A stretch of 64,000 nucleotides of DNA from SZUA-309 sp965230005 (GTDB lineage: Bacteria > Pseudomonadota > Gammaproteobacteria > Pseudomonadales > Azotimanducaceae), in contig OZ245934.1 of NCBI GenBank assembly GCA_965230005.1, positions 868,001 to 932,000 on the forward strand, given 5' to 3'. The position numbers and the translations under genes were made by a program. Below the pieces are notes generated by a model that was not told where the DNA came from, made no database searches, and saw only the letters and a list, made by a program, of their open reading frames with translations. Positions 51,153 through 59,975 of the stretch are shown piece after piece. How positions within the stretch are numbered: the first letter of the stretch is position 1; each line of letters opens with the position of its first letter.

Positions 51153-52649
51153 GTGATCTCCGAGCGAGCCGGTTCGCCAGAAGCCGATAAGTCGGCAACC
51201 CAATCCGCTTACGGTTGGAGCACTCTGGACTCATTGGGCGTCCAGATCCTCCGGTTCGGCTTTGGAATCCTGCTTGCACGCTTCCTATTCCCGAAGGATT
51301 TCGGATTGATCGCTGCAACAGCCATCGTGTTGGCCGTGGCAAGCTCCCTCATTCAAAGCGGCCTCAGTCAATCGCTGATTCAGACGAAGGTTGAGCGCCC
51401 CGCCGCAGAATGGAATACGGTTTTTGCTGCGGACCTGCTTCTCGCTCTTGCACTCTTCGCGATCGTTTGGTCGCTTGCTCCCCTGGCGGCTCAGTTCTAC
51501 GGAGAACCTCAGGTCACCGTCATCATCCGAAGCCTCTCACTTACATTCCCGCTGCTTCCATTCATCGTCATCCAACAAGCTCGGTACACACGCCAATTGG
51601 ATTTCAAGTCGATCGCCGTGGCAAATATGGCGGGAGTACTAGCTGGTGGAACAGCGGCTATTTTCCTGGCACTGAACGGTTTCGGAGTCTGGAGCCTCGT
51701 CGCCCAATTTCTGCTCGACCCCATCATCCGAATGAGTAGTCTCTGGTGGCGCGCCAACTGGCAGCCGACGCTGGATTACGACTGGCCCACGCTGCGGGAG
51801 CGTATGCAGTACGCTCTGCCTATGATGGGCTCAGCATCTCTGAATGCCGCCTTCAGCAACCTCTACTTTGTTGCCATCGGGCGGTTTGATGGCCCCACGC
51901 AGTTGGGGTTTTATTCGCGAGGCGTGTACCTCCAACAGGCACCGAGCAGCGGGCTGAGTGGTGCAGTAGCTTCAGTTCTATTCCCGCGACTTGCTGCGGT
52001 GCAAAACGATCGAGCGTCGCTTCGCGATGGTATGCGTGGCGCACTTCGCGGGCTCCTGTTTGTGCTGGCGCCAGCGATGATTGGCTTGGCTGCAGTGGCA
52101 GAACCGTTGATTACCACGCTAATGACCGACAAATGGTTACCAGCAGTACCGATTCTTCAAATAGCCGTGCTATTGGGATTGCTGCATCCTCTCCATGTCG
52201 TAAATCTGACTCTACTTCGTGCCCTCGGCCGTACCGATCTGTTCTTCCGATTGGAGATTGTGAAGCAGGCCTTAGCCGTTGTGATCATCATATGCACAGT
52301 GCCTTTCGGCATCGTGGCAGTGGTCAGTGGACAGGTACTCGCCTCGGTGATTTCAATCGTTCTAAACACCCACTACGCTGCCAATCTCGCAGACTACCCG
52401 CTGCGGGGTCAGCTCCGAGACGTTTTCCCCTATCTGTTACTTTGCCTCCCAATGATTTCGGTTGTATGGGCCATCGACGCAATTGAACTTGCTCCTGCTC
52501 CGGATCTTCTGACTAAAGTGTTCGTTGGAGCTGTCGTATATTTTTCGATTGCGCGCATTACAGGCCTCGCTGTCTGGGTAACGTGGACAGCTTCGCTTCC
52601 CGAAATGAACTCTGCCGTCCGCATCACCAAAAGCAAAGAGCGTAATTGA
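51153..52649 (+). CDS. Lipopolysaccharide-type flippase (Wzx/MATE-like, second of two)
   Basis: This is an integral membrane protein of 498 residues with about 12-14 helices. The N-terminus AYGWSTLDSLGVQILRFGFGILLARFLFPKDFGLIA is the standard flippase start, and RFDGPTQLGFYSRGVYLQQAPSSGLSGAVASVLFPRLA marks the middle. It closely follows the EpsB-like transferase, and both resemble the Wzx/EpsB pair of exosortase loci. It is distinct in sequence from the flippase at 27601. Confidence 0.93.
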   Translation: MISERAGSPEADKSATQSAYGWSTLDSLGVQILRFGFGILLARFLFPKDFGLIAATAIVLAVASSLIQSGLSQSLIQTKVERPAAEWNTVFAADLLLALALFAIVWSLAPLAAQFYGEPQVTVIIRSLSLTFPLLPFIVIQQARYTRQLDFKSIAVANMAGVLAGGTAAIFLALNGFGVWSLVAQFLLDPIIRMSSLWWRANWQPTLDYDWPTLRERMQYALPMMGSASLNAAFSNLYFVAIGRFDGPTQLGFYSRGVYLQQAPSSGLSGAVASVLFPRLAAVQNDRASLRDGMRGALRGLLFVLAPAMIGLAAVAEPLITTLMTDKWLPAVPILQIAVLLGLLHPLHVVNLTLLRALGRTDLFFRLEIVKQALAVVIIICTVPFGIVAVVSGQVLASVISIVLNTHYAANLADYPLRGQLRDVFPYLLLCLPMISVVWAIDAIELAPAPDLLTKVFVGAVVYFSIARITGLAVWVTWTASLPEMNSAVRITKSKERN

Positions 52650-52683
52650 ACTTCCGGTTGTGTTAGCGAGTGTTGGTCTGGCC

Positions 52684-53514
52684 TCAGCGGAGAAGGCGTC
52701 GAAGTCGTGTCCGTAGCGCGAGTCCTTTCCGCAGCTGTCCCACGTAAGGCAGACCTCCTGAGTCGGCAAAGAAGCGGAAACGGGCCTTCCTGTAATCAGT
52801 CCCTGTTCCGTCGTCGTGGAGCGGATAATCGTAAAAGCTCATGAGCGACAAATGTCGGTGCTTGAAAGCGGTGGTTATGTACCAGTTGTATCCCGCTTTC
52901 ACCATTGCCTTGGCCATTTCATGGTCTGGCTGGTAGCCGCAGCGTTCAACCGCTTCCGTATCGAGGAGCATCAGTCTCCCGGGCGGATTGGGAAAATCTC
53001 CAACCGTGGCATTACGCGTAGGATCGAGGTGTGCGCCTCGCTCCTTTGAGCGGGTTCCGCCGTAGCTGTAGTACTCAATCTCTTCTGGAGAAAGCCCCGG
53101 CTCCGCCCGTCTGATCTCAGCTTCGTCGATGTAGTCGGAGGGGTCACATAATGATCCAACCATGCCAACGCGACTGTGGGTCAAATAGAGCTCGTGATAA
53201 GTGCTTGCCCAACAGGGGTTTTCGGGGACCTGCACATCACTTTCCACGAAGAAAAAGAAGTCCCCAAGACGGCTCTTGTAGTCATTAAGCGTCTTGGATA
53301 TACGATTCGGATCATTACTGCTGCAAAGGTGGACGTCTGAGAACATATTGCGCTTCTCGAACGCGCGAATTACTTGTCGAACCTGCGGGTCTGTCGAAGC
53401 GTTGTCCACCAGCACAAAGTTAAGATCCATTGACGTGTTTCGCAGCAGGCTTTCAAGCGTGAGCCATAAGTAGATAGGGCGGTTCCAGGAGAGAATGAAG
53501 CAGGTAGGTACCAT
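52684..53514 (-). CDS. Glycosyltransferase-like protein (GT2 fold)
   Basis: This GT-A-like protein of 276 residues begins MVPTCFILSWNRPIYLWLTLESL and has VLVDNASTDPQVRQVI and the metal-site variant FFFFVESDVQVPENP. Its C-terminal half is unusual, with SHRVGMVGS-like LTHSRVGMVGSLCDPSDY and a late FKHRHLSLMSFYDYPLHDDG. I chose the ATG at 53514 because the longer frame from 53601 adds a low-complexity stretch. It is a lone minus-strand gene between the flippase and FemAB-like genes. Confidence 0.8.
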   Translation of the reverse strand: MVPTCFILSWNRPIYLWLTLESLLRNTSMDLNFVLVDNASTDPQVRQVIRAFEKRNMFSDVHLCSSNDPNRISKTLNDYKSRLGDFFFFVESDVQVPENPCWASTYHELYLTHSRVGMVGSLCDPSDYIDEAEIRRAEPGLSPEEIEYYSYGGTRSKERGAHLDPTRNATVGDFPNPPGRLMLLDTEAVERCGYQPDHEMAKAMVKAGYNWYITTAFKHRHLSLMSFYDYPLHDDGTGTDYRKARFRFFADSGGLPYVGQLRKGLALRTRLRRLLR

Positions 53515-53778
53515 GACACTATCGCTTTGTTGGATCGCTGCCAGCGAGGAGTGAATTGGAGCCGTCCTGAAACATCGTTGACAGATAGGCTCGGACAGCA
53601 AAGACGCTATTGTATCAGCTGCACTGATGCTGCCTTTGCGAGGTTAATGTGACTTCTTACACACCTCGCATTGCTTATAGCGTCGCGTCAGCGATAAATA
53701 ACATCGTTTCGCAATCCTTGACGACTTGGTAGTGGCATAGCAATCCAGGATCTTCTCCACAGTAAAGCGGGAAAGCCT

Positions 53779-54687
53779 ATGAGAACGGGGTACGCCACCC
53801 GCGCGTATGCTGAATCGCTATGTCTGGGTGAGCTGGTTCATCTCCCAACCTGCGATGGCTATCTCGCGGCTCAGATTGTCCCGCCAGATTCTGTTGCCAC
53901 TGACGCCACTGACCTTACCGGCCCTTATCCGTTTCTCGTTTGTCAGAGCTGGGATGGTTTGAAAGCTGACCTCGACGCTCTGCCATCAGACTACGTATCC
54001 GTGTCGCTGGTCACTGATCCATTCGCCCAGTTTGATCCACAAGCACTCAGCGAATTCGGCTGGGATAAGTTCACACGCTTCAAGCAGCACTACGTAGTGA
54101 GTTTAGGCGATCACTTGGGATCGCAACTCTCAAGACATCACCGAAGAAACGTCCGGAGAGCCGCAAAAAATCTCGAGTTGAGGAGCGCCGAGGAGCCAGC
54201 CCTGCTGCTGGACATCTGGTGTCAGCTCTACGATCAACTGATCGACCGCCACAGTGTGAAAGGTGTATCCGCGTTTTCGCGGGCTTCATTCGAGAGGCAG
54301 CTTTCGCTCATCGATTTGAGGGCGATCGTCGCCTACACCCAGGACGAAGTGGTTGGCGCCACGCTCTGGATCGTGGACGGGGATGTCGTGTACTACCATC
54401 TTGGCGCTTACAGCGCATTGGGCTACAAGCTCCGTGCGTCCTACGCGCTGTTCTACGAAGCGATCGCTACTTTTCGAGGCGAATACCAGTATCTGGCGCT
54501 GGGTGGCGGTGCGGGTTCGAACAACGATGTCGACGGCTTAACCCGCTTCAAAGAAGGCTGGGCCACCGAAACACGTGAGGTATATTTCTGCGGGCGCGTT
54601 TTGAACCCCAAGCTGTACGAAGATCTGTGCCGGCTAAACGCTCAAGCCAGCCACACTGCTTGGTTTCCCGCGTACCGGGCTCCTTAG
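53779..54687 (+). CDS. FemAB/GNAT-like acyltransferase associated with the exosortase locus
   Basis: The protein has 302 residues with the late GNAT half of the FemAB/BioF2-like fold. KQHYVVSLGDHLGSQLSRHHRRNVRRAAK marks the tRNA/acceptor-binding-like basic stretch. AIVAYTQDEVVGATLWIVDGDVVYYHLGAYS is the acyl-CoA face. A FemAB-like gene beside the exosortase gene is a known feature of XrtA loci. The substrate is unknown; it may acylate or aminoacylate a wall or polymer component. It is probably co-transcribed with xrtA, which follows 83 bp downstream. Confidence 0.85.
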   Translation: MRTGYATRAYAESLCLGELVHLPTCDGYLAAQIVPPDSVATDATDLTGPYPFLVCQSWDGLKADLDALPSDYVSVSLVTDPFAQFDPQALSEFGWDKFTRFKQHYVVSLGDHLGSQLSRHHRRNVRRAAKNLELRSAEEPALLLDIWCQLYDQLIDRHSVKGVSAFSRASFERQLSLIDLRAIVAYTQDEVVGATLWIVDGDVVYYHLGAYSALGYKLRASYALFYEAIATFRGEYQYLALGGGAGSNNDVDGLTRFKEGWATETREVYFCGRVLNPKLYEDLCRLNAQASHTAWFPAYRAP

Positions 54688-54770
54688 ATCCGGCCAACGC
54701 CACAAACACGGCACAGACCTCATGATCCAAGCCGTTACGATCACGTTCTTGAGTCTTTGAATACCCCGCC

Positions 54771-56309
54771 ATGGCGAGTACAGAGTTGCAGGATGACAGC
54801 CAAGGTCTAGTCACAATCGATCGTACTCATGTCGTAGCTGTTCTTACCTGTGCAGCGCTGCTAGGGCTGGCCACGCTGCTGGGACTAAGTGATGGCATCG
54901 GCAGACTCGTGTCCAGGTGGATTGTCTCGCCAGCCTACACACATGGCTTTCTGGTCCTGGCTTTGAGTCTTTATATCGTTTTCGTTCGGGTGCGGGAACC
55001 TACCTTTCCCTTTGGGCCAGGCTCCGTCTTCGGTCTTCTGGGGCTTGCTGCGTTGGTGCTCGTCTATTCGATCTTGCGCTATATCGAGTTCACGACTGGC
55101 ATGTACGTTGTGTTGCCGCTGGTCCCGCTCGCAATCGTCCTGCTGCTGGGTGGTTGGTCTGCTGCCCGGGAGCTCTTTACCCCGATCGCCTATCTGTACC
55201 TTGCAGTCCCTGTTTGGGATTTCGTTCGCACACCCTTAGCGAACCTGGCAGCAGCCGTGGTGTCTTCAGTACTTACCGCCGCAGACCTGAACGCCTACAT
55301 CATCGGCAACCTTATTGAACTTCCCTCTGGCACCGTTGAGATCACTGATGATTGCTCAGGCATTAGTTATCTCCTGGTCGCCGCTGCCATTGTGAGTTTC
55401 TTCCTGATGCGTACTCGGCCCTCGATCGCCGTCTCGGCTGCTTTGCTCGCCTTCGCCCTACTCATTGGATTCCTGGCCAACTGGATCCGCATTGTTCTGC
55501 TCGTCCTCATCGGCCACTACACAGAGATGACCAGTCCACTCATGACTGATCACGAGTTCTTTGGCTGGGTGGCGTTCTGCTTTTTAGCAGTTCCCGCACT
55601 GGGGTGGGCGTTGCGATTTCTCAAGCATGATCCGGATGAAGAGCCACCAGGCGGTGCGCGCTCGAATGCGAAATCCTCGTTTACGAAACAAGCGGTTTCT
55701 TACTCCTTTGTCGGTCTGGTTGTTCTTCTTATGCCACTGCTTTCCCTGCAAAGTTCAGGTTTCGCTTCGCTCAATGAAGAGCCTCAATTCAGCCATTCAG
55801 GCCTCTCACCAGAATGGCTGGAGACTACGAGCCAGTCAGGGTGGGCGCCGGAATTCGCAGAACCCCAACAGGAGATCAGAACTGCCTTCCAAAGACCGGA
55901 GCATCCACACGTTGAGCTGTACGCCGCCCGCTATCTGGTACAGGAAAAAGACTCCAAGCTGCTCGCGTCAAAAAACAGCGTGACAGGCCCGGCGAGAGCA
56001 CTTCAGTCCAGCACTCGTGCTACCGGTGCAGCCGGCCTTGAAACCGTCACTGAAACTACCGCAGCGACCAGCCAAGGTAACATTTTGATCTGGCATTGGT
56101 ACAGCGTATCGGGCCGGGGAACCCACTCTGAAAGGACCGCCAAGCTGCTGCAGATTCCAGGACTCCTGCGAGCTAGGACCGACGGCACTGTGGTGGCTAT
56201 TGGGGCCGCGTGTAATCGATCTTGCGAAATGGCTGCCGATGAACTCCAGAGCTTCATGGATCAGAACCAGCCTCTATTGCTGCGGCTACCCGAATCGGGT
56301 TTACCTTAG
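54771..56309 (+). CDS. xrtA: Exosortase A with fused EpsI domain
   Basis: This is the transmembrane transpeptidase that recognises the PEP-CTERM tail and attaches or processes exported proteins. The 512-residue protein has about eight helices, with catalytic Cys195 in ITDDCSGISYLL, Arg240 in NWIRIVLL and His261 in TDHEFFGW, the Cys-Arg-His triad of the family. Residues about 315-512 form an EpsI-like (DUF3485) domain with GRGTHSERTAKLLQI and the late ACNRSCEMAADELQSF. Fusion of exosortase and EpsI is the standard form in proteobacterial XrtA. It lies at the right end of the polysaccharide locus. The PEP-CTERM gene at 10017 is a likely substrate. Confidence 0.95.
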   Translation: MASTELQDDSQGLVTIDRTHVVAVLTCAALLGLATLLGLSDGIGRLVSRWIVSPAYTHGFLVLALSLYIVFVRVREPTFPFGPGSVFGLLGLAALVLVYSILRYIEFTTGMYVVLPLVPLAIVLLLGGWSAARELFTPIAYLYLAVPVWDFVRTPLANLAAAVVSSVLTAADLNAYIIGNLIELPSGTVEITDDCSGISYLLVAAAIVSFFLMRTRPSIAVSAALLAFALLIGFLANWIRIVLLVLIGHYTEMTSPLMTDHEFFGWVAFCFLAVPALGWALRFLKHDPDEEPPGGARSNAKSSFTKQAVSYSFVGLVVLLMPLLSLQSSGFASLNEEPQFSHSGLSPEWLETTSQSGWAPEFAEPQQEIRTAFQRPEHPHVELYAARYLVQEKDSKLLASKNSVTGPARALQSSTRATGAAGLETVTETTAATSQGNILIWHWYSVSGRGTHSERTAKLLQIPGLLRARTDGTVVAIGAACNRSCEMAADELQSFMDQNQPLLLRLPESGLP

Positions 56310-56383
56310 CGCAACTCTACCGACGTCAACGTATAGCGGCCTGGCGCGTTGTACTCCCTGAACACCCAAGAAAAGGCAGTACA

Positions 56384-56713
56384 ATGTTCAAATCAATCCT
56401 GGCAATAACCACTATCTCTCTGATTCCATTAACCTCTTTCGCTGATCCTGGCGACCGAGCCGACCACTACTTCGACCGCAAAGGCGACCGCATAGAAACC
56501 CGCCTCGACCAACGCGGCGACCGCATCAACCAGCACCTCGACCGTAAATCCAATCGCGCTGAGATGAACGATCGCGATGCCCTAGCCCGCCAACTGGATC
56601 GGCGCGGTGACCAGATCGACCGTCGCCTGGACCGCAAAGGCACCCGCGCGGACCGCCACCTCGACCGTCGAAGCAACCGCATCGAGCGAGCCTGGGACCG
56701 CCGTTCGAGCTGA
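56384..56713 (+). CDS. Small exported protein of 11-residue Asp-Arg repeats
   Basis: The protein has 109 residues with a signal peptide (about 1-20, ending TSFA). The rest is built of an 11-residue unit of the form D-R-I/A-x-x-x-L-D-R-R/K-G/S, repeated about eight times with one interruption at NDRDALARQ. Alternating charged residues on an 11-residue period favour a long amphipathic helix, as in hendecad coiled coils. No known enzyme motif. It is 74 bp after the exosortase and may be co-transcribed. I do not recognise a named family; a periplasmic stress or surface role is a guess. Confidence 0.75.
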   Translation: MFKSILAITTISLIPLTSFADPGDRADHYFDRKGDRIETRLDQRGDRINQHLDRKSNRAEMNDRDALARQLDRRGDQIDRRLDRKGTRADRHLDRRSNRIERAWDRRSS

Positions 56714-56799
56714 TCGACTGATTCGATCGACAAAGTAGGCTGCGATATCCAGGCGACTCTGGTGCCTCAGAGCCGCTCAGGAAGCGCTAAACTCGCATC

Positions 56800-57297
56800 A
56801 TGGATGATGCGAGCCCAGAAGGTCGCCGAGGCAATATCGACTCGGAGACCCAGCCAGAAAGCCAGGAAGGCCGGGAAACCTCCCGCCTGAAGCTCGTACT
56901 GGACGTCCTCGTCTTCCAGTTCAAGCTCGCCGCCGACGGCCTTCGAGACGTCCTCCTAAGCCCCCTCTCCCTCATCAGCGCTGTTATGGGCCTGATTGCG
57001 GGCGGCGATGACCCTCACCGCTACTTCCGCGACCTGAAACGCCTCGGCCGCCGCACAGAAGTCTGGATCAACCTCTTCGGCCATCACAGCCGCGGCACCA
57101 GCGACGATCTCATCGACCCGCTGCGACAACGCGTCATGACCGAAGCTCAAAGCAATCCCTGGCTCAGCAGAGCCGGGGGTGAGCTCAACAAACAGTTGGA
57201 TTCAGTCGGAGAACGCATCCGCTCGGATGCGCAAGATGCCGGCTCGAAAAGCCGACCGTCTTCAGGAAAGAACGCCAGCGACGATCAGGCGCTGTAA
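56800..57297 (+). CDS. Conserved-looking protein of unknown function
   Basis: The protein has 165 residues. A charged N-terminus of about 28 residues is followed by SRLKLVLDVLVFQFKLAADGLRDVLLSPLSLISAVMGLIAGG, which contains one probable membrane-associated helix. Next comes DDPHRYFRDLKRLGRRTEVWINLFGHH, which looks like a conserved core. The C-terminal 40 residues are Ser/Asp-rich and look disordered. There is no signal peptide, so it is probably peripheral to the inner membrane. I do not recognise the family. Its end overlaps the convergent DUF1631-like gene by 13 bp. Confidence 0.7.
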   Translation: MDDASPEGRRGNIDSETQPESQEGRETSRLKLVLDVLVFQFKLAADGLRDVLLSPLSLISAVMGLIAGGDDPHRYFRDLKRLGRRTEVWINLFGHHSRGTSDDLIDPLRQRVMTEAQSNPWLSRAGGELNKQLDSVGERIRSDAQDAGSKSRPSSGKNASDDQAL

Positions 57298-57905
57298 ATC
57301 ATCTCCCCTTCGCTCGGCAGCAGATCAAAACCTGCCTCTTCCAGGCGACGATTGCAGTCGCCATAGATGTTACCGAGACGATCGAGCACAAAGCGCTCGA
57401 AGAGGTTCTGCACGACCTCGATGGCATCGTTATCAAGATCCAGGGATCGGCAGGTCGCGAGGAAGTTGTATGCAACCTGATAGGGGCTGATTGGGATCTT
57501 CACCTGGCTGGAAGGACGGCTCGAGGCCGTTGCAGCGCGATCGGTGATCTGGCCGAGCAGGAAGCCGAAGTGCGCCGAGCACTTCTCGGACATCTTCTGC
57601 GCCAGCTGGTCGAGGTGGATGTCGTATTCGGTATCGAACTCCTGCTTGTCCTCAAGCCAGTGGGAAAGGCCGCGCTGCATGCGCTTGGCGAAGGACTGAA
57701 TGAGGTTCGAGCGTCGGAAGCGCAGTTCGCGCATGAGATCGAAGCAGGCGCGCTGCTTGGTCTCGTCATCCTCATGACGATAGGCAAACTCGAAGAGGCC
57801 ATCTTCGATGTTCATGTAGAGCCCGTCCATCAGATGCAGCAACTCACCCGTTGCCTTGTGGTGCATCGCGGTGAACACACTCTGGGGATCTCTGTTAGGC
57901 CCCAT
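57285..57905 (-). CDS. DUF1631-like short protein
   Basis: The protein has 206 residues from the ATG at 57905; the frame opens with a TTG at 57932. GLFEFAYRHEDDETKQRACFDLMRELRFRR near residue 35 and the late SPYQVAYNFLATCRSLDLDNDAIEVVQNLFERFVLDRLGNIYGDCNRRLEEAGF resemble two segments from the N-terminal half of DUF1631 proteins. Those proteins are usually about 700-800 residues, so this is either a natural short form or a single-domain relative. The reading frame is intact. It is soluble and has no signal peptide. Function unknown. Confidence 0.7.
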   Translation of the reverse strand: MGPNRDPQSVFTAMHHKATGELLHLMDGLYMNIEDGLFEFAYRHEDDETKQRACFDLMRELRFRRSNLIQSFAKRMQRGLSHWLEDKQEFDTEYDIHLDQLAQKMSEKCSAHFGFLLGQITDRAATASSRPSSQVKIPISPYQVAYNFLATCRSLDLDNDAIEVVQNLFERFVLDRLGNIYGDCNRRLEEAGFDLLPSEGEMIYSA

Positions 57906-58157
57906 CCTCACCTCATATCCGTCAAGTCCCAACGTTTATGCAGTCTAGGAGCGAGGTGGTCCGAAAACGTTGATTCATGGCTAGCGCAAAATGCCAACCG
58001 CGTCATAAAGCGTCGAAAAACGCCGTAATCAGGGGGAACCCCGGGTCGGAATACGCCGCAGGGCGGCATTTCGAGCGGTAAGACTGCCCTTTCGGCGCTG
58101 CAGTAAGGGGGACTGGATCTCAGCAGGATTGAGAATCCGGTCTCGCTCGATGGTTCG

Positions 58158-58673
58158 CTAGAGCAAGCGGATCTGGGCGTTCACAAGCCCCGGCTGCCCT
58201 TCCGCGTCCACGGAGATACGCTGCACGGCGACGCTGTGGGTGGTCTGCAGGCGGTTCAGCCACTCGATCACCGAGTTGAAGGATTGGGCCTGCACCACCA
58301 CGCTGACGGCGCCGTCGGACTCCGGCTGCAAACGATTGAGCCTGAGCCCCTGAGCGTTGGCCTCACGCGTTACCAGCGGCATGAGCGAGCGTTCGCTGCT
58401 CGGTCCGGCCGTGGACGCACTGGCACGCGCTCGCGCGTTGGCTTCGTTGGCCTGCATCCATTCCCAGGTATCGAGGGCGTTCTGATAGCGGTTTGTTTCC
58501 AGCACCCGCCAGTCGCTGATCGGTTTCCAGATCGCAAGCCAGAGCACGGCCGCCGCAACAAGGATAGCCACTCCCGCGATGATCGGCCGTTCGTGGGCCT
58601 CGCGACTCGCGTACCAGCGCCATACGCCGGTGCCTTGCACCTGCTGCGTCATGCGATAGAAGAGCGAACTCAT
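58158..58673 (-). CDS. gspM: Type II secretion system protein M
   Basis: This is an inner-membrane assembly platform subunit of 171 residues. A short cytosolic N-terminus precedes one helix (about 33-52, IIAGVAILVAAAVLWLAIW), and a periplasmic ferredoxin-like domain follows with SFNSVIEWLNRLQTTHSVAVQRI, typical of GspM. It overlaps gspL by 4 bp (ATGA). No gspN follows: the next 225 bases downstream hold no ORF I can support, and then comes the DUF1631-like gene. Confidence 0.92.
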   Translation of the reverse strand: MSSLFYRMTQQVQGTGVWRWYASREAHERPIIAGVAILVAAAVLWLAIWKPISDWRVLETNRYQNALDTWEWMQANEANARARASASTAGPSSERSLMPLVTREANAQGLRLNRLQPESDGAVSVVVQAQSFNSVIEWLNRLQTTHSVAVQRISVDAEGQPGLVNAQIRLL

Positions 58674-59911
58674 GCGTCCCCTCCTCCACCCTGAAGGCGC
58701 ACCCGCGCGCGCACGCCGGCGTCCTGCTGTTCGGCCGAAGTGATCTCGAGCGAGAGACCGAGCCGTTCAATGCGTTGTTTGAACTGCTCGAGGGCGTCGT
58801 AGCTCGAGAGCTGCAGATCGGCCGCAAGCTCATTGCGGTTCTCTGAGTAGGTCAGACTCCAAATGCTCACGGAACGATCAATGCCTTGAGCCAGGTAGCC
58901 GAGATAGGCGCCGAAATCACCACCCGCACCATCTACACGTTCGCCGAGTTTCTGCCGCATCTGCCGACGCACGTTGTTGATGCGACGTTCGCCGGGATAG
59001 ATGTCCCGGTAGAGCGCTTCGCTCTGGGCCTCCAGCGAGTCCGCCTGCAGCCCCGCCCAGACCCCTTGGGCCACCATGCCGATGAGGCCAACGAGAAGCC
59101 AGATTGCGCCGAGAGAGGCAACGGCCCGCCACCGGTAGAGATTCTCTGTGGGCGGCTTTGCCGGGGTGTAGTCACCCTGCAGAAGATTCACGGCGTCGGG
59201 CAAGCCGCGCCAACGGCGAGCCAGGTAGACCAGGGGTGGATCGGTGTCTTCTCCGGCCCGAATTTCGATACCGGCGTCGAGCTGTCCGGCCGTGATGCCG
59301 TCGAGTTCGCCGTTCACCACCTCGATGAGATCAACCTCGAGGGATTCCAGCGCCAGGCCCAGATTATCCCGGTCGATGCTCGCGGCCTGAGCATCGGTTC
59401 GAATCAAAGCGGTCTCGGGCTCCAGGAGCACCGTAGCGCCTTTACTGTGCACCGGCAGCAGCTCCGCGTCGGATACCATGAACCCTGGACGCAGATTCAG
59501 CTCCTCGAAGCAGGCCATCCAGTCATCGAGATAATCGACGTCGATCAGATTCACCCGCACCGGGGCGCCGCGCTTGATGGGGCCGTGGGCAAGATGCATG
59601 CGTTCGATGTCTGCCGCAAGATACTCTTCCACGACGAAGGGTAACGCCCGGCGGATGTGGCCGACGGAGCGCCCGGGCACTTCCGTATTGAGCGCAAGCA
59701 CATGTTCAGCAGGGACGACGACCACGAGGTTGTTCGAGTTCTGCAGCCAGTCCGTTGAAGGATCGATGAGTTCGGAGAGGCCTCGATAATCCGTCACTCC
59801 GCTTGCACGGACGTCCCCATCGTTCTCGAGAATCAGCCAGTCGCAGGACAGATCCGTCCCGTCCTCGTCGTGGTAGACAGGCGACTGCAGGCGAATGAAG
59901 AGCGTAGGCAT
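58670..59911 (-). CDS. gspL: Type II secretion system protein L
   Basis: GspL links the cytosolic ATPase GspE to the membrane platform. The 413-residue protein has an actin-like cytosolic half (from LFIRLQSPVYHDEDG to LPVHSKGATVLLE) and one helix at about 269-290 (WRAVASLGAIWLLVGLIGMV). A periplasmic ferredoxin-like domain ends LEITSAEQQDAGVRARVRLQ. Its stop overlaps the gspM start, and gspK lies 64 bp upstream. Confidence 0.93.
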   Translation of the reverse strand: MPTLFIRLQSPVYHDEDGTDLSCDWLILENDGDVRASGVTDYRGLSELIDPSTDWLQNSNNLVVVVPAEHVLALNTEVPGRSVGHIRRALPFVVEEYLAADIERMHLAHGPIKRGAPVRVNLIDVDYLDDWMACFEELNLRPGFMVSDAELLPVHSKGATVLLEPETALIRTDAQAASIDRDNLGLALESLEVDLIEVVNGELDGITAGQLDAGIEIRAGEDTDPPLVYLARRWRGLPDAVNLLQGDYTPAKPPTENLYRWRAVASLGAIWLLVGLIGMVAQGVWAGLQADSLEAQSEALYRDIYPGERRINNVRRQMRQKLGERVDGAGGDFGAYLGYLAQGIDRSVSIWSLTYSENRNELAADLQLSSYDALEQFKQRIERLGLSLEITSAEQQDAGVRARVRLQGGGGDA

Positions 59912-59975
59912 GGTCGGTGGCGTCGTGTCTGGGGTGCTTTAAATTGCTCTACCGTGCGTCTATGACACTGGCGTT

